Assembly: GCA_963837325.1 (NCBI GenBank)
Contig: CAWIMV010000001.1
Location: 1,984,001 to 2,048,000 of the forward strand
From: CAVQKZ01 sp963837325
GTDB taxonomy: Bacteria; Actinomycetota; Actinomycetes; Mycobacteriales; Jatrophihabitantaceae
Direction of reading: 5' to 3'
Length of the DNA stretch: 64,000 bases
Within the stretch, counting starts at the first letter, position 1. Each line of letters starts with the position of its first letter. Positions 16,725-24,452 of this stretch are shown piece by piece. The notes under the pieces were generated by a model, which saw nothing but the letters and a program-made list of their open reading frames with translations, ran no database searches and had not been told where the DNA came from. The translations under genes were made by a program, and so were the position numbers.

Positions 16725-17521
16725 TTGGACCGGACCGGATTGCTCAGGGCACCAATGCCTTCGATCTCGACGGTCACGGTGTCGCCATCGACGATCGGGC
16801 CGACGCCGGCGGGCGTGCCGGTGAGGATGACATCGCCCGGCAGCAGCGTCATCACGCCGGCCATGAACGCGATCAACGTCGGGATGTCGTGGATCATTTG
16901 GCTCGTACGGCCGTCCTGGCGCAATTCGCCGTTGACCGAAGCGGTGATCCGGACGTCGGACGGGTCCAGCACGGTCTCGATCCACGGTCCGAGCGGGCAG
17001 AAGGAGTCGTGCCCCTTGCCCCGGGTGAACTGCCCGTCGGCACGCTGCTGGTCGCGAGCGGTCACGTCGTTGGCCGCGGTGTAGCCGAGGATGTGCGTCG
17101 TCGCGTCGGCTCGGGCCACGTCGCGCGCCGGCGGGCCGATGACGATCGCGAGTTCGGCCTCGTGGTCGACATGGTTCGAGTCGGCCGGCAGCCGGATCGT
17201 GTCGCCGGCGCCGATCACCGACGTCGACGGCTTGAGGAAGATCACTGGGCTCGCCGGTGCCTCGCCGCCCATCTCTTTGGCGTGCTCGGCGTAGTTCCGG
17301 CCGACCGCCACAACCTTGCTGGGCAGGATCGGCGACAGCAGCCGCACGTCGGGCAGCGCCCATCGGTCGCCGGTGAAGGTGATCGATCCGAACGGGTGCC
17401 CGTCAATGGCGGCGACCGTCAGCGCGTCGAGTTCCGCGCCGGGCGGACCTTCGACCGTGCCCCAAGCCACGCCGCCGGGCACGGCAGCCGAACCGGGATG
17501 GACGAAGCGAGCAATGCGCAC
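16721..17521 (-). CDS. Fumarylacetoacetate hydrolase (FAH) family protein
   Basis: A 266-residue protein of the FAH superfamily (hydrolases and decarboxylases of beta-keto or catechol-derived acids, using Mg). The core VVAVGRNYAEHAKEMG near 70 and the metal ligands in DHEAELAIVIG and GYTAANDVTARD are intact, as is LTGTPAGVG near the C-terminus. The start is taken as GTG at 17521, the first codon of the conserved MRIARF-type N-terminus. It is coupled to gltX by a 4-base overlap, an arrangement I recall from mycobacteria and streptomycetes. The substrate in this conserved position is unknown. Confidence 0.9.
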   Translation of the reverse strand: MRIARFVHPGSAAVPGGVAWGTVEGPPGAELDALTVAAIDGHPFGSITFTGDRWALPDVRLLSPILPSKVVAVGRNYAEHAKEMGGEAPASPVIFLKPSTSVIGAGDTIRLPADSNHVDHEAELAIVIGPPARDVARADATTHILGYTAANDVTARDQQRADGQFTRGKGHDSFCPLGPWIETVLDPSDVRITASVNGELRQDGRTSQMIHDIPTLIAFMAGVMTLLPGDVILTGTPAGVGPIVDGDTVTVEIEGIGALSNPVRSK

Positions 17522-17605
17522 GATCGTCAAGGCTACCGGGCACCGACGGCCTGGCCGCGCCCGTGCCTGGCGCCGGAGGTGTCCCGCTACCGGCATACTT
17601 GTCGC

Positions 17606-18064
17606 GTGGATTCGCGCCTCGCTCGCATTCCGATCGAAAGGCGGCAGCTGGTCGCCGCGACCGTCGGCCTGTTCGCCGTCCTCTTCGTCGCCGTCGGTGT
17701 CGTCGCCAGCACGGGGACGACCCCAGGCGTCGTCCGCGTATTTTCCGCGATCGCGCTCCTCGCCGCGGTCGTGCTCGGCGCCATCGCATGGGGCATCGCG
17801 CACAGCGTGAGGCTCGACCTTCGCGAGCAGCGGCTGAATCGAGCCATCGAAACCGCGGTGGCCGAGGCGGCGGTGGCGCGCGGAGACAGCGGCTCGGCCT
17901 ACGGGTGCGGTCACGACCACGACGCCGACGAGTTACACGTCACGGACGAGACCTGTGCGCACGACGGGTCCGGCCACGACTGCACGCACACCTGCGAGAG
18001 CTGTGTGCTTGCGGCCCTGCGCCCCTCGCCTAAGCGTTCACGGGCCGAGCGGCTCGCGAAGTAG
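17606..18064 (+). CDS. Two-helix membrane protein with Cys/His-rich tail
   Basis: A 152-residue protein of unknown family. Helices at about 14-36 and 44-66 put both ends on the same side, followed by a basic/acidic helix and then a tail with Cys at 101, 117, 126, 130 and 133 and His at 103, 105, 111, 119, 124 and 128. The spacing suggests binding of zinc, copper or another metal. CATACT (17594-17599) lies 6 bases before the GTG start, so it is probably leaderless. The 3' end overlaps the convergent cimA by 27 bases. Confidence 0.72.
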   Translation: MDSRLARIPIERRQLVAATVGLFAVLFVAVGVVASTGTTPGVVRVFSAIALLAAVVLGAIAWGIAHSVRLDLREQRLNRAIETAVAEAAVARGDSGSAYGCGHDHDADELHVTDETCAHDGSGHDCTHTCESCVLAALRPSPKRSRAERLAK

Positions 18065-19621
18065 GCCGTATCGCACGGCGTCGTGCAGCGCGAGCCAGGA
18101 TGCCTCGATGACGTTGGCGTGCACGCCCACCGTCGTCCATTCCTGCCGTCGATCTGACGTCTCGATCAGCACCCGGGTCACGGCGTCGGTGCCGTGCTTG
18201 CCTGGCATGATGCGCACCTTGTAGTCGGTGAGTTCGAGTTCGGCCAGTCGCGGATAGACCCGTTCGAGCGCCTTCCGCAGCGCTCGGTCGAGTGCGTTCA
18301 CCGGCCCGTTGCCTTCCTCGGTGGAGATCGCGCGCTCACCACCGGCGAACACTTTCACCGTCGCCTCGCTGACCATCGTGCCGTCCTCGCGCCGGTCGAC
18401 GATGACCCGATACGACTCCACCCGAAATGGCTCGGCGTCCTCGCCGAGTTGATCGCGCAGCAACAGCTCGAACGAGGCGTCGGCCGCTTCGTAGGACCAG
18501 CCTTCGGCTTCGCGCTCCTTGACGTGGTCGACGACTTTGCTGACCACGTCGGGTCGGTCGGCCACGTCCACGCCCAGTTCGCGCGACTTCAACTCGACCG
18601 ACGCGCGGCCGGCCATTTCGGTGACGAGAATCCGCTGGCCGTTGCCGACGATGGCCGGGTCGAGGTGGTTGTAGAGCTCGGGCGCGACCTTGATCGCCGA
18701 CGCGTGCAGTCCGGCCTTGTGGGCGAAGGCCGAGGCACCGACGTAGGGCGCATGGGTGTCCGGGGCCAGGTTGGCAATTTCGGCGATCGCATGCGCGACG
18801 CGCTGCAGTTCGACCAGGCAGCCGTCGGGCAGGACATCGCGGCCCATCTTCGTGACCAGCCCGCCGATCACCGCGAAGATGTCGGCGTTGCCGGCCCGCT
18901 CGCCGTAGCCGTTCGCGGTGCCTTGGACGTGCGTCGCGCCGGCATCGACGGCGGCCAGGGTGTTGGCCACCGCACAACCCGTGTCGTCCTGGGTGTGGAT
19001 GCCGAGGCGGATGCCGGCCCGACGACGAATGTCGGTCACGACGTCGTGCACGCCCATCGGCAGCATGCCGCCGTTCGTGTCGCAGAGAACGCCGACTTCG
19101 GCGCCGGCAGAGGCGGCCGCGTCGAGGACGCGCACGCCGTAGTCGGAGTCGTGCGCGTAGCCGTCGAAGAAGTGTTCGCAGTCGAGGAACACCCGGCGCC
19201 CTTCGGCCCGCAGGAACGCGACCGTGTCCCGCACCATGGCCAGGTTCTCCTCCAGCGAAGTCCGGAGGGCGCGTTCGACGTGCCAGACGTCGGACTTGGC
19301 CACCAGGCAGACGACAGCTGTGCGGGCGTCCAGCAGCGCTTGCACTTGCGGGTCGTCCTCGACGCGGACACCCGCCTTCCTGGTGGCCCCGAACGCGACG
19401 AGTGCGGCGTTCTTCAGCGCGAGCTCGCCGTCCGCGGCGCGCGAGAAGAACTCGGTGTCCTTCGGCATCGCGCCGGGCCAGCCGCCTTCGATGAAGCCGA
19501 CGCCGATCTGGTCGAGCAACCGGGCCACCGCCAGCTTGTCGGCCACCGAATAGGTGATGCCCTCGCGCTGGGCGCCGTCGCGCAGGGTGGTGTCGAAGAC
19601 GTGGAAATCATCGGTCTGCAT
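18038..19621 (-). CDS. cimA: (R)-citramalate synthase
   Basis: A 527-residue enzyme condensing pyruvate and acetyl-CoA to citramalate, the threonine-independent entry to isoleucine. The HMGL-like barrel begins with DTTLRDGAQREG at 10-21; the metal-binding HTQDDTGCAVAN and the loop GTANGYGERAGN follow; a LeuA-type dimerisation/regulatory domain occupies the last 130 residues. The DTTLRDGAQREG and GYGERAGN wording favours citramalate synthase over isopropylmalate synthase. The ATG at 19621 is preceded by AAGGAC. A leader peptide and terminator upstream indicate attenuation by isoleucine or leucine supply. Confidence 0.92.
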   Translation of the reverse strand: MQTDDFHVFDTTLRDGAQREGITYSVADKLAVARLLDQIGVGFIEGGWPGAMPKDTEFFSRAADGELALKNAALVAFGATRKAGVRVEDDPQVQALLDARTAVVCLVAKSDVWHVERALRTSLEENLAMVRDTVAFLRAEGRRVFLDCEHFFDGYAHDSDYGVRVLDAAASAGAEVGVLCDTNGGMLPMGVHDVVTDIRRRAGIRLGIHTQDDTGCAVANTLAAVDAGATHVQGTANGYGERAGNADIFAVIGGLVTKMGRDVLPDGCLVELQRVAHAIAEIANLAPDTHAPYVGASAFAHKAGLHASAIKVAPELYNHLDPAIVGNGQRILVTEMAGRASVELKSRELGVDVADRPDVVSKVVDHVKEREAEGWSYEAADASFELLLRDQLGEDAEPFRVESYRVIVDRREDGTMVSEATVKVFAGGERAISTEEGNGPVNALDRALRKALERVYPRLAELELTDYKVRIMPGKHGTDAVTRVLIETSDRRQEWTTVGVHANVIEASWLALHDAVRYGLLREPLGP

Positions 19622-19663
19622 GACTTGTCCTTGCTCGCTTGCGTACTCGTCGCGGTATTCGAT

Positions 19664-19698
19664 CAAAACAAAAGACCCCCCGCGGATGCGGAGGGTCT
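19664..19698 (-). terminator. Attenuator terminator in the cimA leader
   Basis: On the minus strand AGACCCTCCGC (19698-19688), a 4-base loop and GCGGGGGGTCT (19683-19673) form an 11-bp stem with one G-U pair, followed directly by a T-rich tail TTTGTTTTG. It lies 28 bases after the leader peptide stop and about 40 bases before the cimA start, so it must be bypassed for cimA expression. Confidence 0.85.
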
Positions 19699-19727
19699 GC
19701 GCGTCGGTAGCGAACCGGCCGACGCGC
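19699..19727 (-). promoter_or_regulatory. Leader hairpin adjoining the cimA attenuator
   Basis: Perfect 9-bp arms GCGCGTCGG/CCGACGCGC with an 11-base loop begin in the stop codon of the leader peptide and end next to the terminator stem. It is placed to act as the pause or competing hairpin of a ribosome-controlled attenuator. Confidence 0.65.
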
Positions 19728-19753
19728 TAACTGATAATGAGCTGGAACTGCAC
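19727..19753 (-). CDS. cimA leader peptide MQFQLIIS
   Basis: An eight-codon ORF, GTG to TAG, with consecutive Leu-Ile-Ile codons (CTC ATT ATC) just before the stop. It precedes two hairpins, the second of which is an intrinsic terminator, upstream of citramalate synthase. The CAGACT hexamer at 19760-19765 lies 6 bases before the GTG, so the leader transcript is probably leaderless. Isoleucine scarcity would stall a ribosome in this ORF and change folding of the leader RNA. Too short for routine gene callers. Confidence 0.72.
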   Translation of the reverse strand: MQFQLIIS

Positions 19754-19772
19754 GGTGCGAGTCTGCCACACA

Positions 19773-19886
19773 TTTCCCCGCTGGTGCTCGGCTGTGCGCC
19801 GCTTTTCCCCGCTGGTGGCCGATTTTCGTCCCAAGATCGGTCACCAGCGGGGAAATCAGGACGGGCGGCGGTCGCCAGCGGGGAAA
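19773..19886. repeat. Four mirror-arranged copies of a 14-bp motif between leuB and cimA
   Basis: TTTCCCCGCTGGTG occurs at 19773-19786 and 19804-19817; its reverse complement occurs at 19842-19855 and, with one change, at 19873-19886. Start-to-start steps are 31, 38 and 31, so the block is mirror-symmetric. The inner pair is part of 20-base arms (19804-19823 and 19836-19855) differing at one position around a 12-base loop. It could be a repetitive extragenic element, a bidirectional terminator or a cluster of protein sites upstream of the cimA leader. Confidence 0.75.
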
Positions 19887-19902
19887 ACAGGGCGAGCCGC
19901 GG

Positions 19903-20925
19903 TCAGCCGGCGGCCGCCTTCGCCAGGCGTTCACCGATCTCCCCGGTCGTGCCCGGGTTGCGCTGGTCGCGGGCGGCCAGATCGGCCGCGACGGCTGCCT
20001 CGACCCGAGCCGCCGCATCGGACTGCCCGACCTGAGCGAGCAGCATGGCCACGGACAGCACGGCCGCGGTCGGGTCGGCCTTGCCCTGACCGGCGATGTC
20101 CGGCGCCGACCCGTGCACCGGCTCGAACATCGACGGATTGGTCCCGCTGACATCGAGGTTGCCGCTGGCCGCGAGGCCGATGCCACCCGACACCGCCGCA
20201 GCGAGGTCGGTGATGATGTCGCCGAACAAGTTGTCGGTGACGATGACGTCGAAGCGGCCGGGGTCGGTGACCATGAAGATCGTGGCCGCGTCGACATGCT
20301 GGTAGGCCGTGGTGACGTCCGGGAAGTCGGCGGCGACGGCCTGCACGGTGCGAAACCACAAGTCGCCGGCGTTGGTCAGCACGTTCGTCTTGTGCACGAG
20401 TGTCAGGTGCTTGCGCGGGCGGGCCTGAGCCCGGCCGAACGCGTCGCGGACCACCCGTTCGACTCCATAGGCGGTATTGACGCTCACTTCGGTCGCGATC
20501 TCGTGCAGCGTGCCCTTGCGCAGCACCCCGCCGTTGCCCACATACGGACCCTCAGTGCCTTCGCGAACCACTACGAAGTCGATGGCCGGCTCACCCGCCA
20601 GCGGTGTCGCGACGCCGGGGTACAGCTTGGCCGGGCGCAGGTTGACGTGGTGGTCGAGCTCGAAACGCAGCCGAAGCAGCAGCCCGCGCTCGAGCACGCC
20701 CGACGGCACGGAGGGATCACCCACCGCACCGAGCAGGATCGCGTCGTGCCCGCGCAGTTCGGCCAGCACCGAGTCGGGCAGCAGCTCGCCCGTGCGGTGC
20801 CAGCGCGCCGCGCCCAGGTCATAGTGCGTCGCGTCCACGTTCGCGACCACCGCCTCGAGTACTCGCAGCGCCTGCTCAGTGACCTCGATGCCGATTCCGT
20901 CACCCGGAATGACCGCAACCTTCAT
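19903..20925 (-). CDS. leuB: 3-isopropylmalate dehydrogenase
   Basis: A 340-residue cytosolic NAD-dependent decarboxylating dehydrogenase, third step of leucine synthesis. The N-terminal IPGDGIGIEV, the substrate-binding arginines around GLLLRLRFELDHHVNLRP (about 79-97), and the metal-binding DNLFGDIITD near 232-241 are intact, as is EPVHGSAPDIAG, which grips NAD. The length is typical of actinobacterial LeuB. It precedes cimA on the same strand, separated by 281 bases that hold the repeat block and attenuator, so the two may be separately controlled. Confidence 0.96.
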   Translation of the reverse strand: MKVAVIPGDGIGIEVTEQALRVLEAVVANVDATHYDLGAARWHRTGELLPDSVLAELRGHDAILLGAVGDPSVPSGVLERGLLLRLRFELDHHVNLRPAKLYPGVATPLAGEPAIDFVVVREGTEGPYVGNGGVLRKGTLHEIATEVSVNTAYGVERVVRDAFGRAQARPRKHLTLVHKTNVLTNAGDLWFRTVQAVAADFPDVTTAYQHVDAATIFMVTDPGRFDVIVTDNLFGDIITDLAAAVSGGIGLAASGNLDVSGTNPSMFEPVHGSAPDIAGQGKADPTAAVLSVAMLLAQVGQSDAAARVEAAVAADLAARDQRNPGTTGEIGERLAKAAAG

Positions 20926-20951
20926 GCCGCGAGCCTAGCCGAGCGGGTCGC

Positions 20952-22277
20952 CTAGCTCTCAACCAGTGGGCTAGTCATCTCAGCTGTCGGGACGGTGGGA
21001 TCGGGCTCTTCGTAGGACGGCAGCTCCCGCTGGTGCCGCAGCGGTGAGAAGTACACGGGCAGGAACACCAGACACTGGCCGATGGCAACCACCAACAGCG
21101 TGTGCCGAACGCCGATGACCGAACCGAGGACACCGCCGAGCAGGCCGCCGAGGGGCATCGTGCCCCAAACCAGGAACCGCATGGTCGCATTCATCCGTCC
21201 GAGCAGGGCGGGTGGACACAGGCCCTGCCGGAAGCTCACCTGGGTGATGTTGTAGACAACGACTGTCCCCCACCACACCACCTGTACTGCCGCGAGCAGG
21301 CCGAGCGTCCAGTCGCGCTGCACGAACGGAACCACGAAGGACATCGGGCCACCGACCAGAACGGACAGCCAGATCGTCGGGCCCTGACCAAGCCGAGCGG
21401 CGATCCGGCTCGCCACCAGGGATCCGAGCAGGCCGCCGATGGCCGACGTGGACATGATCAGGCCGATGATGCCGGCGGACAGGTCAAGCTCACGGGCGAG
21501 CAGGACATATAAGACGGCGAACGCCATCGAGCTGAACAGGTTTGCCGATCCGGTACACATGGCGATAGCGCGCAGCATCCGATTGCCGATGACGAAGCGC
21601 AGCCCCTCAGCAATCTCGCGCCCGAGATTGCGGTCCGGTCGGCGTTCCGGCTTCGGCGGCCGGACCTTGATCGCGGCCACCCAGGCGGCCGACCACAGGA
21701 AGCTGATCGCATCGACCAGTACGGCGTACGGGGCAGTCAGAACTTGGATCAGCAGGCCGCCGATACTAGGGCCGGCGATCTGGCTGACCGACTCGCTGGC
21801 CTGCAGCTTGGCGTTGCCCTCGACGAGTGACTTGCGGTCGATCAATTCCGGTAGGTAGGACTGGTAGGCCACGTCGAAGAACACCGTGCTGACGCCGACG
21901 AGCAGTGCCACCACGTAGAGCTGACCGATCGACAGGAAACCCAACCACGCGGCCAACGGGATCGAGCCCATCGCGACGGCGCGCACCAGGTCATTGACGA
22001 TCAGCACGCTGCGAAACCGCATGCGGTCGACCCAGGCGCCGGCCGGCAGCCCCACCACGAGGAACGCGAGCGACTCGAACGCAGTCAGCAAGCCGACCTC
22101 GAACGTCGAGGCGTGCACAACCAGGATGGCCACGAGTGGCAGCGCGAGCTGGCTGACCATCGTGCCGAACTGGCTGACCGTCTCGCCGATCCACAGTCGA
22201 CGGAACTCGAGGTGGTGCCACAATCCCCCGCGCCGACTCGGCGCCGCTGTGTTCTCGTCAACGGTCACGGTTGCCAC
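20952..22277 (-). CDS. MFS transporter (EntS-like, MFS_3 type)
   Basis: About 441 residues with 12 hydrophobic helices. FRRLWIGETVSQFGTMVSQLALPLVAI opens TM1 and GAWVDRMRFRSVLIVNDLVRA gives the loop 2-3 motif typical of the enterobactin-exporter-like branch of the major facilitator family. The frame can be opened at a TTG at 22304, but I prefer a GTG at 22277 because the inverted repeat at 22286-22309 would otherwise lie inside the gene. It diverges from an ArsR-type regulator and is probably its target. The exported compound is unknown. Confidence 0.87.
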   Translation of the reverse strand: MATVTVDENTAAPSRRGGLWHHLEFRRLWIGETVSQFGTMVSQLALPLVAILVVHASTFEVGLLTAFESLAFLVVGLPAGAWVDRMRFRSVLIVNDLVRAVAMGSIPLAAWLGFLSIGQLYVVALLVGVSTVFFDVAYQSYLPELIDRKSLVEGNAKLQASESVSQIAGPSIGGLLIQVLTAPYAVLVDAISFLWSAAWVAAIKVRPPKPERRPDRNLGREIAEGLRFVIGNRMLRAIAMCTGSANLFSSMAFAVLYVLLARELDLSAGIIGLIMSTSAIGGLLGSLVASRIAARLGQGPTIWLSVLVGGPMSFVVPFVQRDWTLGLLAAVQVVWWGTVVVYNITQVSFRQGLCPPALLGRMNATMRFLVWGTMPLGGLLGGVLGSVIGVRHTLLVVAIGQCLVFLPVYFSPLRHQRELPSYEEPDPTVPTAEMTSPLVES

Positions 22278-22285
22278 TGTCGGAC

Positions 22286-22309
22286 AGTGATTGGGATTTG
22301 TCAATCACT
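22286..22309. promoter_or_regulatory. Candidate ArsR-type operator AGTGATTG-N8-CAATCACT
   Basis: Perfect 8-bp arms with an 8-bp spacer lie between the divergent MFS and ArsR-like genes, just upstream of TAGAGT (22316-22321). Position and symmetry suggest that the regulator binds here to repress both genes. Confidence 0.6.
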
Positions 22310-22327
22310 TTCGGTTAGAGTGACGGC

Positions 22328-22849
22328 ATGCCGCACAGACGGACGCGCAGACTCGCGACCGACGAGGAAGCCCGCGCGCTCGCGTCGACGCTGCGCCTCC
22401 GGATCCTGCGACTGTGCCTGAACGAATCGCACACCAACAAGGAGATCGCCGAAGCGATCGGCCGGGATCCCGCGTCAACGCTGCACCACGTGCGCCGCCT
22501 GGTCGACACCGGATTCCTGGTCGCACAACCGGTGCGGCGCGGCACCCGTGGCTCGCGGGAGATCCCCTACCTCGCGACCGGAAAGTCGTGGCAGGTCAGT
22601 ACGCCCGCACGCGGGTGGACGCTGCTGGACACCTTCCTCGAGGAAGTCGCGCTCGCCCCGGCGTCCGAACTCGACACCGCGCGGCTGGGACTGCGCCTGG
22701 CTCCGTCCGAGTGGGAGGAGTTCAAGGATCGCCTCAGCGAACTACTCGACGAATTCGCCCAGCGGCCCGACGTCCCCGACGCACCGCCCTGGTCGGTGTT
22801 CGTCGCGATGCACCCGGACGTCAGCCGCGCCGCACTGCGCCGCCAGTAA
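22328..22849 (+). CDS. ArsR-type winged helix regulator
   Basis: A 173-residue DNA-binding protein. The helix-turn-helix occupies about 12-75 (STLRLRILRLCL, then NKEIAEAIGRDPASTLHHVRRLVDTGFL), followed by an acidic C-terminal region rather than a metal-binding tail; no conserved cysteine pair is present, so metal sensing is unlikely. It has no Shine-Dalgarno, and TAGAGT lies 6 bases before its ATG, indicating a leaderless transcript. It diverges from an MFS exporter across a palindrome and probably represses it in the absence of a substrate. Confidence 0.87.
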   Translation: MPHRRTRRLATDEEARALASTLRLRILRLCLNESHTNKEIAEAIGRDPASTLHHVRRLVDTGFLVAQPVRRGTRGSREIPYLATGKSWQVSTPARGWTLLDTFLEEVALAPASELDTARLGLRLAPSEWEEFKDRLSELLDEFAQRPDVPDAPPWSVFVAMHPDVSRAALRRQ

Positions 22850-22863
22850 TCCCCGATTGATGG

Positions 22864-23895
22864 TCAGCGGGCGGCGGTGCCCTCGGTGTAGTCGTCGTCG
22901 CCGGTCTGCACCCAGGACATCAGCCCGCGTAGCTTGCGGCCGGTGTCCTCGATCGGATGGGCCTCGCCCTTGGCCCGCAAGGCTTTGAACTCCGGCGCGC
23001 CGGCGTCCTGATCGGCGATGAACCGCTCGGCGAAAGCGCCGTTCTGGATCTCGGTCAGGATGTCTTTCATGTTCTGCTTCACGTGGGCGTCGATGACCCG
23101 TGGCCCGGAGACGTAGTCGCCGTACTCAGCCGTGTCCGACACCGACCAGCGCTGCTTGGCGATGCCCCCCTCGTACATGAGGTCGACGATCAGCTTGAGC
23201 TCGTGCAGGCATTCGAAGTAGGCGATCTCCGGCGCGTACCCGGCCTCGGTCAGCACCTCGAAGCCGTACATCACCAGCTGGGACGCGCCTCCGCACAGCA
23301 CGGCCTGCTCGCCGAACAGGTCGGTCTCGGTCTCCTCGGTGAAGGTCGTCTTGATCGCTCCGGCGCGGGTACCGCCGATGCCCTTGGCGTAGGACAGCGC
23401 GAGCGCGAACGCCTTCCCCGACGCGTCCTGCTCGACCGCGACCAGCACGGGCACGCCCTTGCCGTCGACGAATTGCCGGCGAACCAGGTGTCCCGGGCCC
23501 TTCGGGGCCACCATGGCGACGTCGACGTTGGCCGGCGGCTTGATGTAGCCGTACCGGATGTTGAAGCCGTGGCCGAAGAAGATGGCGTCGCCGTCCTTCA
23601 GGTTCGGCTCGATCGACTCGGCGTAGAGCTTGCGCTGCGCCGGGTCGGGCGCGAGCACCATGATCAGATCGGCTTCGGCCGACGCCTCCCATGGCGTGAG
23701 CACCCGAAGACCCTCGTCCTGCGCCTTGGCCCGGCTGCGCGAGCCCTCGGGCAGGCCAACGCGCACGTCGACGCCGGAATCACGCAGGCTCAGCGCGTGG
23801 GCGTGGCCCTGGCTGCCGTAGCCGAGCACCGCGACCTTGCGGCCCTGAACTGCCGACAGGTCGGCGTCGTCGTCGTAGTAGATCTCCACTGCCAT
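22864..23895 (-). CDS. ilvC: Ketol-acid reductoisomerase
   Basis: A 343-residue NADPH-dependent, Mg-requiring enzyme that converts acetolactate or acetohydroxybutyrate to the dihydroxy acid in valine, leucine and isoleucine synthesis. The cofactor motif GYGSQG is at 25-30 and the knotted C-terminal domain with its acidic metal ligands (TEETETDLFGEQ, and LHELKLIVDLMYEGG) is intact. This is the short class I form. It is last in the ilvB-ilvN-ilvC operon, 30 bases after ilvN. Confidence 0.97.
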   Translation of the reverse strand: MAVEIYYDDDADLSAVQGRKVAVLGYGSQGHAHALSLRDSGVDVRVGLPEGSRSRAKAQDEGLRVLTPWEASAEADLIMVLAPDPAQRKLYAESIEPNLKDGDAIFFGHGFNIRYGYIKPPANVDVAMVAPKGPGHLVRRQFVDGKGVPVLVAVEQDASGKAFALALSYAKGIGGTRAGAIKTTFTEETETDLFGEQAVLCGGASQLVMYGFEVLTEAGYAPEIAYFECLHELKLIVDLMYEGGIAKQRWSVSDTAEYGDYVSGPRVIDAHVKQNMKDILTEIQNGAFAERFIADQDAGAPEFKALRAKGEAHPIEDTGRKLRGLMSWVQTGDDDYTEGTAAR

Positions 23896-23925
23896 GAGCG
23901 AACGTTCCTCTTTCTCAGGTTGCGG

Positions 23926-24450
23926 TTACGCGCCGCGCTCGACTGAGCGCAGTGCGGCTTGGCTCATCGAACGCGGCCCGCGGCCCAGCGCGACCATGCC
24001 TGACTGCACCATCTCGCGGATACCGTACGGTGCCAGCATCTTCAGGAACGCCTCCAACTTGTCCGGCCGGCCGGTCAACTCGATCGTGAGTGCTTCCGGC
24101 CCGACATCGGCGACCTTCGCCTTGAACAGCTCGACGATCTGCAGCACGTCGCGGCGGTTGCTCTCGTCGGCGCGCACCTTGACGAGCAGCAGCTCGCGCT
24201 GCACGGCCTGCTTCTCCTCCAGCTCGACGATCTTGAGCACATTGACGAGCTTGTTGAGCTGCTTGGTGACCTGTTCCAGTGCCGTGCCCTCGACGCTGAC
24301 CAGGATCGTGATGCGCGAGATCTCCTCGTGCTCGGTCGGCCCGACCGCCAAGGACTCGATGTTGAAGCCGCGCCGGCTGAACAACCCGGACACCCGCGCC
24401 AGGACGCCCGGCTTGTTCTCGACCAGGACGGACAGCGTGTGCGTGCTCAT
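23926..24450 (-). CDS. ilvN: Acetolactate synthase small (regulatory) subunit
   Basis: A 174-residue subunit that binds valine and stimulates IlvB. The N-terminal ACT domain runs from about 4 to 77 (LSVLVENKPGVLARVSGLFSRR at its start), and the C-terminal ALS_ss domain follows. I set the start at ATG 24450, 2 bases after the ilvB stop; upstream in-frame codons lie inside ilvB. It is the middle gene of the ilvBNC operon and is subject to the attenuator in front of ilvB. Confidence 0.96.
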   Translation of the reverse strand: MSTHTLSVLVENKPGVLARVSGLFSRRGFNIESLAVGPTEHEEISRITILVSVEGTALEQVTKQLNKLVNVLKIVELEEKQAVQRELLLVKVRADESNRRDVLQIVELFKAKVADVGPEALTIELTGRPDKLEAFLKMLAPYGIREMVQSGMVALGRGPRSMSQAALRSVERGA

Positions 24451-24452
24451 CA

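Noticed and set aside
16889..18064. A 391-codon frame ending in the Cys/His protein
   Set aside because: Only the last 152 codons look like protein; the rest is antisense to the FAH gene.
18194..20035. A 613-codon plus-strand open frame opposite cimA and leuB
   Set aside because: It is the GC-rich antisense shadow of cimA; its protein has no conserved motif and runs through the attenuator.
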